Source: Halorubrum trapanicum
GTDB lineage: Archaea > Halobacteriota > Halobacteria > Halobacteriales > Haloferacaceae
Direction of reading: 5' to 3'
Assembly: GCF_002355655.1 (NCBI RefSeq)
Contig: NZ_AP017569.1
Location: 1,178,001-1,242,000 of the forward strand
DNA: 64,000 bases
The notes beneath the pieces were generated by a model that did no database searches, was not told the origin of the DNA, and saw only the letters and a program-made list of their open reading frames with translations. Both the position numbers and the translations under genes were made by a program. Shown here piece after piece: positions 51,486 to 59,822 of this stretch (position 1 is its first letter; every line of letters begins with the position of its first letter).

Positions 51486-52241
51486 CTCGCGGAGCAGGTA
51501 GCGGAACGCGCGCAGGTGGTTCGATCCGCTCTCGGTGACGGAAAGGTATTGGTACTTGGAGTGTTTCTCGACCTCGAGGAACCCGCGGCTCTCAAGCGGC
51601 TCGACGACGTGCGTGTTGAGCCGCCGGTAGTACCCGCGTTTCGGGTTCTGAACCCCATCGGTGTCGTAGCGCTCGACGAAAGGGAGGCCTTCCCGGCGGC
51701 CGTAGTCGATGAGCTCTCTCTTGGTGACGGGCTGGTTCCGTTCGACGTACGCGAGGACGGCGACGCGTTCGGCGTTCGGCTCCTCGATCGGGTACTTCGG
51801 GAGTGTCTCCGGTGGCTTCGCGCCCGAGGCCACCGGTCGCTCCTCGCCGCCCGCGTACTCCTCCGCGTGGACGTAGTACGGGATCGCGCCGGTGACCATA
51901 CAGGCGATCATCCCGCCGATCGCGGTCACCTTCGACCCCGACGCGAGGTTCACGTAGACGTTGTGGTCACGGAGACGGTTCGAGATCTCGGCGATCGTCC
52001 CGAGCGAACTGAAGAGATTGAAGATGTCGCACTCGACGGTCTCGGTCCGAATCCCTTCGTCTCGAACGCGTTGACGGGCCGTCTCGTGGTATGACGGTCG
52101 GTCGACGCCCTCTTTGTCGGCGTCGGGTTCGAGGAGGATCACCTCGTCGGCGTTCCCGTCGACGACCGGACGGACGATCCGGTCCAATTCGTATCCCAGC
52201 GGAACGATATGGACACGTTTCGGCACGTCGAGATCGTTCAT
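51483..52241 (-). CDS. HFX_2341 (DUF6293)-type CARF-like transcriptional regulator
   Basis: This 252-residue protein has a Rossmann-like N-terminal domain (RVHIVPLGYELDRIVRPV, then YVNLASGSKVTAIGGMIACM, a CARF-type ligand-loop signature) and a C-terminal winged helix (PVTKRELIDYGRR ... YRRLNTHVVEPLESRGF). It probably senses a nucleotide-type ligand and binds DNA. The TAA stop at 51483-51485 overlaps the TTTAC at the IS right end, so the insertion left the gene intact. No CRISPR genes are nearby. Confidence 0.82.
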   Translation of the reverse strand: MNDLDVPKRVHIVPLGYELDRIVRPVVDGNADEVILLEPDADKEGVDRPSYHETARQRVRDEGIRTETVECDIFNLFSSLGTIAEISNRLRDHNVYVNLASGSKVTAIGGMIACMVTGAIPYYVHAEEYAGGEERPVASGAKPPETLPKYPIEEPNAERVAVLAYVERNQPVTKRELIDYGRREGLPFVERYDTDGVQNPKRGYYRRLNTHVVEPLESRGFLEVEKHSKYQYLSVTESGSNHLRAFRYLLRE

Positions 52242-52851
52242 ATATCAGCTGATTATCGGGACGATATTGACGATTATGATCACATTGTCGTTTGTTTTGA
52301 CTGTGTCAGCGTAATTCATATCCGACCGAGGGCGTTGTATCCGATCGCCGACGAAGGTCCCCGCAGACGTGTGTTCTCCCCCTCTACCCGAACAACGCGG
52401 GTCGGCGTTCCGTCGGTCGCCCCGTTCGGCCCTCCCCCCCGTCTCGGTGACCGCCGGTTTCGTCGCCTGAGACCTCGTCGGCGAACGCAGTATTCTTTTC
52501 ACGGTCGTCCGGCCCACGTCCGACCTCGGCGACCCCGATCCGCCCTCCGGTTGCCACCGTGCCGAGTCCGCCAGATCGCGACGAGGACATGATGCGCTCG
52601 GCGGCCGACAGCGACGCCGCCGAGGTGTTCCTCGACTGAGGGACGCGGTGGCGCCGAACGGCAAGCCGGTCGCCCGCGAGCCGCTGGTCGCGGCCGCCCG
52701 TGAAGGGGACTGGGGCGGCACGGTGTTGAGCTTCCGGAAGAACGGCATCGACACGCGGTGGTGGTACGAGGACCCGATCTCCGTCGGCGGCGAGGCAGGC
52801 GCACAGTGTCGATCGCGTCCCGGACCTCATTTCCGAACCGGCCGCGACCGA
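52242..52851. other. 610-base gap with decayed coding traces
   Basis: The first 100 bases are AT-rich promoter DNA for the regulator gene. From about 52560 two frames on the plus strand read like coding sequence: DEDMMRSAADSDAAEVFLD ending at a TGA at 52636, and, in another frame, GKPVAREPLVAAAREGDWGG then KNGIDTRWWYEDPIS. They may be halves of one frameshifted gene whose family I cannot name. No intact gene is supported. Confidence 0.4.
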
Positions 52852-53214
52852 TCAGAGCGGCTCGATCAGCTCGACGACGTGGCCGTCGGGGTCCTTCACG
52901 AAGGCGACCCGCGCGCCGGCCTCCGGGTGGTCGGTCGGCGCCTCCCTGACGCCGTGGTGATCGATCTCCGCGAACGCCGCGTCCACGTCGTCGACGCCGA
53001 CGGCGACGTGGTCGTAGCGGTCGCCGTCCGCGCTCGGCGCCTCGCCCTCGGTGTCCGACAGCTGGAACTCGACGCCGTTCCCGTCGGCGACGTACACGTT
53101 GCGGGTGTCGTCGATGGTGAACTCCCACGACCGCTCGAAGCCGAGCTCGTCGACGTACCAGTCGGCGGCCCGGTCGGCGTCCGCCACGTTCAGACAGGTG
53201 TGGAGAATCTCCAT
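52852..53214 (-). CDS. VOC-family (glyoxalase/lactoylglutathione lyase-like) protein
   Basis: This 120-residue vicinal-oxygen-chelate protein has two beta-alpha-beta repeats: EILHTCLNVADADRAADWYV with the first metal His, EFQLSD, DHVAVGVDDVD, and the final DPDGHVVELIEP with the metal-binding Glu. It resembles glyoxalase I. Start ATG 53214 is well supported. It is divergent from the ABC ATPase gene at 53344. Confidence 0.88.
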   Translation of the reverse strand: MEILHTCLNVADADRAADWYVDELGFERSWEFTIDDTRNVYVADGNGVEFQLSDTEGEAPSADGDRYDHVAVGVDDVDAAFAEIDHHGVREAPTDHPEAGARVAFVKDPDGHVVELIEPL

Positions 53215-53343
53215 GCGTCGGCCTCGCGCGGTAGCGGCATAAATCCCGACCGCCGACTCCCGCGCGACCGCCCGGTCGAGTCGGTGCCCCGCGCGGTCGC
53301 CGGCGAGCGCGGATATATCCGCCGCCGGCCCGTACGGAGGGCG

Positions 53344-54429
53344 ATGGCACGGAGCGCGACGAGCGCGCGCGGCGGTCCCCGCGAGCGCGACGAGCCGGAC
53401 GCGGCACGCGGCGAGGAAGCGCCCGACGACGAGACCGGCCCGCCGGCCCTCGCGGTCGAGGGGCTCACGAAGCGGTTCGGCGAGGGCGACGACGCGGTGG
53501 TGGCCGTCGACGACGTGAGCCTCACCGTCGAGCGCGGGTCGGTCGTCGGCCTGCTCGGGCCGAACGGCGCGGGCAAGACGACGCTGATCAAGTGCGCGCT
53601 GGGCATCGTCATCCCCGACGCGGGGTCGGTCCGTGTGTTCGGGAACGACGTGCGCGACGGTCGGCGGGCCGCGTACGCCGACGTGGACGCGATGCTGGAG
53701 GGCGCGCGCAACGACTACTGGCGGCTCACGGTCCGGGAGAACCTCCGCTACTTCGCGACGATCAGCGGCGTCGACCCCGACTCCGTGGCGACGCGCCACG
53801 ACCGCCTGCTCGACCGGCTCGACCTGGCCGACAAGGCGGACACGCCCGTCCGCGACCTCTCCCGGGGGATGAAACAGAAGGTGTCGCTCGCGAGCGTACT
53901 CGCGGGCGGCGCCGAACTCGTCTTTCTCGACGAGCCGACGCTCGGGCTCGACGTCGAGAGCGCGCGGACGCTCCGGGCGGAGCTGCGGCGGCTCGCGGCC
54001 GAGGAGGGGCTCACCATCGTCGTCAGCAGCCACGACATGACGACGATCGAGGCGGTGTGCGACCGCGTCGTCATGCTGTCGAACGGTCGGATCGTCGCCG
54101 ACGACACCGTCGAGGCGCTGCTGGGGGCGGCCGCGAGCGACGCGGTCCGCGTGGCGAGCCCGGACCTCACCCCGGAGACGGTCGCCGACCTCCGCGAGCG
54201 GCTCGAGGTCGTCGGAGTCGACCGCGACGCGCGCCCGCCCGCGGTGACGGTCGCGGCCGGCGGCGACCGGCTGTACGAGCTGACCGACGCGCTCCGGGCG
54301 GCCGGCGTCACCGTCTCGGACATCCGCACGGTCCAGCCGGACCTCGAAGAGGTGTTCCTCGAACGCACCGGAACCGTCCCCGGTGCGGCCGGTCCAGCCG
54401 GTGCCGCGTCCGGGGGTGAATCCTCGTGA
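53344..54429 (+). CDS. ABC exporter ATP-binding protein
   Basis: This 361-residue ABC-2-type ATPase has Walker A LLGPNGAGKTTLIKCAL, signature LSRGMKQKVSLAS, Walker B LVFLDEPTLGLD and an H-loop SSHDMTTIEAV. The LSRGM form of the signature is usual for exporter ATPases. C-terminal domain and acidic N-terminal tail are typical of haloarchaeal members. Start ATG 53344 follows a purine/GC spacer. It overlaps its permease by four bases. Confidence 0.9.
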   Translation: MARSATSARGGPRERDEPDAARGEEAPDDETGPPALAVEGLTKRFGEGDDAVVAVDDVSLTVERGSVVGLLGPNGAGKTTLIKCALGIVIPDAGSVRVFGNDVRDGRRAAYADVDAMLEGARNDYWRLTVRENLRYFATISGVDPDSVATRHDRLLDRLDLADKADTPVRDLSRGMKQKVSLASVLAGGAELVFLDEPTLGLDVESARTLRAELRRLAAEEGLTIVVSSHDMTTIEAVCDRVVMLSNGRIVADDTVEALLGAAASDAVRVASPDLTPETVADLRERLEVVGVDRDARPPAVTVAAGGDRLYELTDALRAAGVTVSDIRTVQPDLEEVFLERTGTVPGAAGPAGAASGGESS

Positions 54430-55298
54430 GCGCGGACGCGCCGCCCGGGGACGCGACCGCGGCTGACTCGTCGCCCGCAGAGGCGTCCGCGGCCACCGAC
54501 GCGATCGCCGACGACGATCCCCGGCCGGCCACCTACTACCACCTCGCGCGGGCGGTGCTGTATCGCGAGTTCCTGATCTTCGTGCGGTACCCGGCCAACG
54601 CGATCGGGGGGATCGTGGTGTCGCTGTTCTTCTTCGCCGCGCTGTTCCTGGGCGGGCAGCTGCTCGCCGGGCAGGCGCTCGCGGACTCGATCGAGGGGAT
54701 CGTCGTCGGCTACTTCCTGTGGACGCTGTCGGTGGGCGCGTACTCGTCGGTGTCGAACGACATCGGCAGCGAGGTGCAGTGGGGGACCCTCGAACGCCAC
54801 ATCACCACGCCGTTCGGCTTCGCGCCCGTCGCGCTGTTGAAGGGCGTCGCGAAGGTGGTGCGGACGTTCCTCACGAGCGCCGTGATCCTCGCGGTGATGC
54901 TCCTCGCGACCGGGACGCGGCTGAGCCTCGCGCCCGTGACCGTGGTCGTCGTCGCCGGCCTGTCGATCGTCTCGGTGCTGGGGCTCGGCTTCGCTGCGGG
55001 CGGCGTGACGGTGCTGTACAAGCGGATCGGCAACTGGCTCAACCTGCTCCAGTTCGGCTTCGTCGCGCTGATCTCGGCGCCCGTCTTCGATCTCCCGTGG
55101 ACGCGCGTGCTCCCTCTGGCGCACGGCAGCGCCATGCTCCAGCGCGCGATGGTCGACGGGATCCGGCTGTGGGAGTTCCCGCTCGCGGACGTGGCGCTGC
55201 TCGTCGCGGTCGCGGGCGGCTACCTCGTCGGCGGCTACCTCGTCTTTCAGGGCGCGACCCGGCGGGCGCGGCGGCTCGGCGTGCTCGGCGACTACTGA
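54426..55298 (+). CDS. ABC exporter permease
   Basis: This 290-residue membrane protein has about six helices (REFLIFVRYPANAIGGIVVS at the first). The GTG start at 54426 overlaps the ATPase stop by four bases, as in the other ABC pair. It completes a two-gene exporter. The cargo is not predictable. Confidence 0.88.
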   Translation: MSADAPPGDATAADSSPAEASAATDAIADDDPRPATYYHLARAVLYREFLIFVRYPANAIGGIVVSLFFFAALFLGGQLLAGQALADSIEGIVVGYFLWTLSVGAYSSVSNDIGSEVQWGTLERHITTPFGFAPVALLKGVAKVVRTFLTSAVILAVMLLATGTRLSLAPVTVVVVAGLSIVSVLGLGFAAGGVTVLYKRIGNWLNLLQFGFVALISAPVFDLPWTRVLPLAHGSAMLQRAMVDGIRLWEFPLADVALLVAVAGGYLVGGYLVFQGATRRARRLGVLGDY

Positions 55299-55349
55299 GC
55301 GCGGCGCGTCGACACACTAAGCGGTCGTCACACGTCGTCGCCGCGGCGG

Positions 55350-55817
55350 TCACGCCGACGCCGTCGATTCCGACTCGTCGCCGCGTGGCAGTCCGAACTC
55401 GACCTCGATCCGCACCGTTTCGTAGGGGACGTACGGCCGCTTCGCGCGGCCGTCCGCTTCGAAGTGGACAATCTCGTAATCGGCCAACAGCGACAGGTCG
55501 TCGTGGACGACGTGGACGTCGCGGCCAAGCCGGTCCGCCAGCCCGCGGATGCTCTCGGGCGGCCGTTCCATGACGGCTTCTAAGAGCTCCATCCGGCGGT
55601 CCGTGAGCAACTGGCGGAGCCGCGCACGGTCCTCGAAGTTGACCACGTGCGGGACCGCCTCGCCGTCCTCCCAGCGCTCGGCGCGCTCGATCGCTGCCGC
55701 CTGTGCCTGTTCCGCCGGCAGCGACGTGATTCGGAGCGTCGAGGGGTACTCGGCATCGTTCGGGTCAGGTGTAAATTCGTCGTGGGTGGGGTGGGTGTCA
55801 GTTGGTTCGTCGGTCAT
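55350..55817 (-). CDS. HVO_A0114-type winged-helix regulator (antitoxin-like)
   Basis: This 155-residue protein has a winged-helix domain at about residues 65-135 (LTDRRMELLEAVMERPPESI, RGLADRLGRDVHVVHDDLSLL) like HVO_A0114-family DNA-binding proteins. It overlaps the upstream TumE-like gene by 20 bases on the same strand. This pair (HTH plus TumE) is a known toxin-antitoxin-like arrangement in haloarchaea. The regulator is likely the antitoxin, second in the operon. Confidence 0.8.
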   Translation of the reverse strand: MTDEPTDTHPTHDEFTPDPNDAEYPSTLRITSLPAEQAQAAAIERAERWEDGEAVPHVVNFEDRARLRQLLTDRRMELLEAVMERPPESIRGLADRLGRDVHVVHDDLSLLADYEIVHFEADGRAKRPYVPYETVRIEVEFGLPRGDESESTASA

Positions 55818-56046
55818 GGATGTCGTTCACCTCGGCTTGGAAGTCGGTGATCAGGTCGGCGAGACCGGTGAAGTCCAGTTTGGTGACCTCACCGGCCTGC
55901 GTGTGGCGATGGTGGCGCCCGACGTCTCGGTGATGCGGCGCGTTGTCGTACCGGAGGAGCGTGCCGCCGTCAGCGTCCATGTATTGGAAGCTGTACTTCA
56001 GCCCTTCCGGGTATTCCTCGCTTTCCGGGACCTGCCACGCGACCAT
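55798..56046 (-). CDS. TumE-family (DUF6516-like) toxin, N-terminus disrupted
   Basis: The visible part, 82 residues from ATG 56046, has the TumE pattern (PEGLKYSFQYMDADGGTLLR, RYDNAPHHRDVGRHHRHT). In the same frame, family-like residues continue upstream (ESEKPDGSRYE) to a stop at 56131, but no start codon exists there. ATG 56105 opens a different frame (PATVVYRE). A one-base indel near 56080 would join them. So the toxin is probably frameshifted, or is translated only from ATG 56046 as a shortened protein. Confidence 0.6.
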   Translation of the reverse strand: MVAWQVPESEEYPEGLKYSFQYMDADGGTLLRYDNAPHHRDVGRHHRHTQAGEVTKLDFTGLADLITDFQAEVNDIHDRRTN

Positions 56047-56239
56047 TTCATACCGACTGCCGTCCGGTTTCTCGGATTCTCCCGGTACACGACCGTGGCG
56101 GGCATCTGTTTCGTATGTTGTGGTACAAACTCAACAGTGTTAACGCTTTTCGTTGTTCTCTAACCACAACGACAATTGCGGACATCGCCGTCGCCGCAGG
56201 GTCGTCGTCGGAGTTTCCCGGTCGTGTTTGCCGCGCTTC

Positions 56240-56689
56240 CTACCGGTCCTCGTCCGGCTCCGCGGCGAGCGCCTCGTCGCGGAGCTCCCGGCAGCGCTCG
56301 CCCGTGATTTCGAGTTCGGGCACGGGGGTCGGGTTCCCGTCCGCGTCGACGGCGACGAACACGAAGTACGACTCCGTGGTGAGTTCGCGCTCGCCGGTGC
56401 GGGGCGACTCGCGGTACGCGCGGATCCGCGTCCGGAGGCTCGTGCGCCCGACCGCGTACACGTACGACTCGATGACGCAGGTGTCGCCCTGCGGCACCGG
56501 CCGCTTGAAGTCGAGCCCGTCGATCTTGGCCGTGACGCAGGTCTCGCCGGCGGCGCGCATCGCCGACATCGCGCCGATCTCGTCCATCCACTTGACGACG
56601 TTCCCCCCGTGGGCCGACTCGTAGTTGTTCGTGTGGGTCGGCTGGACGCGCTGGCGGTTCTCGATGTACGTGTCGCTGACGCTGGGCAT
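56240..56689 (-). CDS. Acyl-CoA thioesterase (hotdog fold)
   Basis: This 149-residue protein of the YciA-like hotdog family has NNYESAHGGNVVKWMDEIGA (active-site Asn/Asp helix region) and YVYAVGRTSLRTRIRAYRE. It hydrolyses acyl-CoA thioesters in the cytosol. ATG 56689 is the family start; a longer in-frame start at 56749 is unlikely. It precedes the TumE/HTH pair on the same strand. Confidence 0.9.
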   Translation of the reverse strand: MPSVSDTYIENRQRVQPTHTNNYESAHGGNVVKWMDEIGAMSAMRAAGETCVTAKIDGLDFKRPVPQGDTCVIESYVYAVGRTSLRTRIRAYRESPRTGERELTTESYFVFVAVDADGNPTPVPELEITGERCRELRDEALAAEPDEDR

Positions 56690-56817
56690 ACTCGCTGGTA
56701 GCGCGGCCGCGGGAAAAACACCGGCCCACCCGTCGCGTCGCCCGGGCACCGGGGCTCGTTCCTCACCGTCCTCGCCCGGCCGCTCGGTTAGTTATCAGAT
56801 CGTGTAATTTGGTCTTT

Positions 56818-56828
56818 ACTCCTAAATA
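56818..56828 (+). promoter_or_regulatory. TATA box of transducer-opsin operon
   Basis: The AT-rich tcctaaatagg at 56819-56829 lies about 28 bases before ATG 56856, fitting a leaderless promoter. No inverted repeat is seen beside it. Confidence 0.5.
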
Positions 56829-56855
56829 GGGCAGCTTTCTGCGGGCGAACAACAG

Positions 56856-58439
56856 ATGATGAACGCGATCACCGCGCGGTACGGTCGGCGGGTCGGCGCG
56901 GCCGTCCTCCTGACGCTCGCCGTGACGCTCGGCTTCGTCGCTCTCTTCGCGGGGCACGTGACGACGGTCGGGACCCCGGCGGCCGCGACGGCGGCGCTGG
57001 CGTCGGTCGGCGTCGTCGTCACGCTGAACCTCGGGCTGCTTGGCATCGTACTGGTCGGAAACGTCGCGGTCGAGCTCCGGCGGCTGACGGAGACGGCCGA
57101 GGCGGTCGGGCGCGGCGAGTTCGACGCTCGCGCCACGTCCGACCGCGGCGACGAGATCGGGCGGCTGTTCGACGCCTTCGACGAGACCCGGCGGTCGCTC
57201 CGGGACGCGGTCGCCGAGTCCGAGCGGGCGCAGTCCGAGGCGGAGGCGGCCCGCGAGGAGGCCGAGGCGCTGTCCGACACCCTCTTGGAGCGCGCCGAGG
57301 AGATCGGCGGCGCCATGGAGGACGCGGCCGAGGGCGACCTCACGCGCCGGCTCGACGCGGACGGTGAGGTCGACGCGATCGAGCGCATCACGGCGGCGTA
57401 CAACGAGATGACCGGTGGGCTCGCGACGACGATCGAGGACATCCAGGCGTTCGCGGGCGACGTGGAGGCGACGAGCGAGGAGATGGCCGCGGAGGCCGAC
57501 GAGGTCGCGGGGATGAACCGGGAGGTGGCCGACGAGATGCGCGAGCTGGCCGACGAGCTGGACGCGCAAACCGAGCGGTTACGGGAGACGGCCAACGACA
57601 CCGACGACTTCTCCGCGACCGTCGAGGAGATCGCTTCCACCACCGACGAGGTGGCCGGCGACGCGAGCGCCGCGGCCGACCTCGGCGCGGAGGGCGAAGA
57701 GCGGGCGACCGAGGCGGTCGAGGCGATCGCCGCGATCGGCGAGCTGCTGGCGGAGCTGGACGAGCTCGTCGCCGGGCTCGACGACCGAATGGACGGCGTC
57801 GCGGAGACGACCGACGTGATCGCCGACATCGCCGAGCAGACCAACATCCTCGCGCTGAACGCCTCGATCGAGGCGTCGCGGGCGGGCGGCGACGGCGACG
57901 GCTTCGCGGTCGTCGCCGACGAGGTGAAGGGGCTCGCCGAGGAGACGCGCGCCTCGACGACGGAGATCGAGGCGACGATCGGCGAGGTGACGGAGGACGT
58001 GTCCGCGGTCGCCGGCGAGATGGACCGGACGATGACGGAGCTCGACGAGACGACCGCGGCGGTCGAGGCCGCGGGCGAGGCGATCGAGGAGCTCACCGGT
58101 ACCGTCGAGGACGTCGACGTCGCGATGGCGGACATCGCGCGGGCGACCGACGAGGGCGCCGAGGGGATCGAGTCGGTCGCGGCGCGCGTCGAAGCGGTCC
58201 ACGGCTCCGCCACCGACGCCGCGGACCGCGCGCGGTCGCTCGCCGAGACCGCCGACGAGACGGCCGAGACCGTCGGCGATCTCGCGGCGACGGCGACGGC
58301 GCTGTCGGAGCGCACCGCGTCGCTCACCGAGCGGCTCGCGCAGTTCGAAACGCGTGCGGACGCGGCCGACGTCGGAGGCGGGGCCGCGGGCGCTCCCGCT
58401 CCGACCGCCGGCGACGCGGAGGTGCACGCCGATGATTGA
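56856..58439 (+). CDS. HtrII-like methyl-accepting transducer
   Basis: This 527-residue protein has two transmembrane helices (about residues 12-33 and 46-71) joined by only about 12 residues, so there is no extracellular sensor domain. HAMP 1 spans about 69-122 and HAMP 2 about 145-195, followed by a long coiled coil with the conserved MCP tip (DIAEQTNILALNASIEASRA, near 324-343). This is the layout of HtrI/HtrII sensory-rhodopsin transducers, which pass signals to CheA/CheW. It overlaps the opsin gene by 8 bases, an htr-sop order. Methylation-type Glu pairs are present (EEIAS, EETRAS). Confidence 0.9.
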   Translation: MMNAITARYGRRVGAAVLLTLAVTLGFVALFAGHVTTVGTPAAATAALASVGVVVTLNLGLLGIVLVGNVAVELRRLTETAEAVGRGEFDARATSDRGDEIGRLFDAFDETRRSLRDAVAESERAQSEAEAAREEAEALSDTLLERAEEIGGAMEDAAEGDLTRRLDADGEVDAIERITAAYNEMTGGLATTIEDIQAFAGDVEATSEEMAAEADEVAGMNREVADEMRELADELDAQTERLRETANDTDDFSATVEEIASTTDEVAGDASAAADLGAEGEERATEAVEAIAAIGELLAELDELVAGLDDRMDGVAETTDVIADIAEQTNILALNASIEASRAGGDGDGFAVVADEVKGLAEETRASTTEIEATIGEVTEDVSAVAGEMDRTMTELDETTAAVEAAGEAIEELTGTVEDVDVAMADIARATDEGAEGIESVAARVEAVHGSATDAADRARSLAETADETAETVGDLAATATALSERTASLTERLAQFETRADAADVGGGAAGAPAPTAGDAEVHADD

Positions 58440-59172
58440 GCCGTCGACGGTGCGGTTCGCTTCCGCAGGGATCTACGCCGTCTCCGCGGTCGTGCTGCTC
58501 GCCTTGGCGCGGCGCAAGCCCGCAGACCTGCGGCGGTACTGCTACCCGTTCGTCGCGGTCGTGGCGCTCGCGGGCGTCGGGATCGCGAGCTGGGGCGCCG
58601 GGATCGGGACGTTCGCTGTCGGGACCGGCACGCTGGAGGCCGGCCAGCTGCTCTCCGACTACGTGGCGTACCCGTTCCTGTTCGGGTTCGCGGCGTTCGT
58701 CGCGGGGGCGGGCCGGCGGTACGTCGGGGGGATCGTCGCGATCACCGTCGCGATGCGGCTCGGCTACGACTTCGCCGAGGTGTTCGCGGGGCCGCTCGCG
58801 ACGGCGGGCACCCTCGGGATCCTCGTCGGCTACGCGACGCTCGTCGGGCTGTTCTTCGGGCCAGTGGCGAGCGCGGCGGCGCGGCAGACGCCCGCACGCG
58901 AGCTGTTCTACAAGAAGACGCGGAACCTCGCGCTGTTCGCCTTCGGCGTGTTGATCGCGTGGGCGATGTTACAGATCGCCGGGCTGTTCGATACGTTCAC
59001 CGCGGCGGTGACCTTAGAGTATCTTGATCTCCTCTTGCGGGTCGGCTTCGCGGGCTTCGTCTTCGCGAATGTAGAGACGCTGGCGGCGGCGGAGGAATCC
59101 GAAGTCGGCGATGCTGGCGATGATGCGGGACGGGGTCCGGCCGCGACGGTGTCGACGTCGAGCGCGGACTGA
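58432..59172 (+). CDS. SRII-like microbial opsin lacking the retinal lysine
   Basis: This 246-residue protein has seven predicted helices (about 5-27, 37-58, 73-94, 97-118, 122-146, 163-186, 192-218). Helix G, EYLDLLLRVGFAGFVF, aligns with SRII YLDLVTKVGFGFIA: Tyr and Asp are kept, but the Schiff-base Lys is Arg203 and the preceding Thr is Leu202. In helix C the Arg/Asp/Trp of the counterion region are Gln72/Ser75/Asp76 by ungapped alignment, while the Pro is kept. In helix F the retinal-pocket Trp171, Tyr174, Pro175 and Trp178 are Phe, Leu, Ile and Ala. Covalent retinal binding is therefore not expected. It is coupled to the transducer by an 8-base overlap. Confidence 0.9.
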   Translation: MIEPSTVRFASAGIYAVSAVVLLALARRKPADLRRYCYPFVAVVALAGVGIASWGAGIGTFAVGTGTLEAGQLLSDYVAYPFLFGFAAFVAGAGRRYVGGIVAITVAMRLGYDFAEVFAGPLATAGTLGILVGYATLVGLFFGPVASAAARQTPARELFYKKTRNLALFAFGVLIAWAMLQIAGLFDTFTAAVTLEYLDLLLRVGFAGFVFANVETLAAAEESEVGDAGDDAGRGPAATVSTSSAD

Positions 59173-59279
59173 GTCGGCGCAGTCGGCTTCTCTGGGCTGT
59201 CTGTATTGTCACCGATCACCAATCCACTCACTGTCAATCCGGGAGGGTGCTTTTTGTCGGCGTTCACTGATACCCTTCC

Positions 59280-59807
59280 ATGGGCCTGTACGATGTCGTG
59301 CTGGCCGCGGATGGCGTCAGGCTGCCGAAGTTTCCGGCCGATGCCAGTCCGTCCGATATCGAGTGGCAGACGAAAGATATCGGTCGGCCGGCCATGAAAG
59401 CGTACAAGCTGACCGCAGACGGACGGCTCCTGCGACGCGAGCGGGAGTTCCGTGAGAAGACGCCCGAGGAAAAGCAGACGGCGGCCGCCGATCACGGCTT
59501 CGACTCGTGGGAGGCGTACGTCTCGTTTTGTGAGGACGCAGCCCCAGATGAGCGCATCCAACGTGGAATCGGTCTTGGAGCGCCGAACCCCCAGACCGTC
59601 GACGAGGAGCTCTGGCTCGACCACAATATGCACGGCAGCTTCGAATTCCATGGCCGGAGCGACGACATCGAAGACGGATTCCACTGGTCGTACGAAGCAC
59701 GGTTCACGCGCGGGGAGCTCGACGCGATCGTCTTTCTCGGCGAGCGAGGGGGTGGTTCCCTCGATGACTACCGGCCCGACGCGCCAGTGCGCGTCGAGTT
59801 TTCGTGA
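59280..59807 (+). CDS. Hypothetical protein
   Basis: This 175-residue soluble acidic protein begins MGLYDVVLAADGVRLPKFPA and has a central RREREFREKTPEEKQTAAAD helix and later LWLDHNMHGSFEFHGRSDDI. No family is recognised. It starts 107 bases after the opsin stop on the same strand; no signal peptide or membrane helix. It might be an accessory of the opsin locus or unrelated. Confidence 0.6.
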   Translation: MGLYDVVLAADGVRLPKFPADASPSDIEWQTKDIGRPAMKAYKLTADGRLLRREREFREKTPEEKQTAAADHGFDSWEAYVSFCEDAAPDERIQRGIGLGAPNPQTVDEELWLDHNMHGSFEFHGRSDDIEDGFHWSYEARFTRGELDAIVFLGERGGGSLDDYRPDAPVRVEFS

Positions 59808-59822
59808 CTAAACCAGAGGAAC

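Larger units (their letters stand above)
50010..51488 (+). mobile_element. TnpB-only IS200/IS605-type element
   Basis: The element carries tnpB but no tnpA. The left end has a hairpin (CTCCGACCT 50031-50039 with AGGTCGGAG 50065-50073). The right end has a hairpin (CCCTACCCT 51428-51436 with AGGGTAGGG 51470-51478) followed by TAGTTTAC, typical of haloarchaeal IS200/IS605 ends. There are no terminal inverted repeats or target duplication, as expected for the family. Boundaries are approximate to about 20 bases. Mobility would need TnpA supplied in trans. Confidence 0.85.

Noticed and set aside
58632-58710. Asp76 of the opsin considered as the preserved Schiff-base counterion.
   Set aside because: Anchoring on the conserved Pro81 puts Ser75 at that position; only a one-residue gap would align Asp76, so retention is not claimed.
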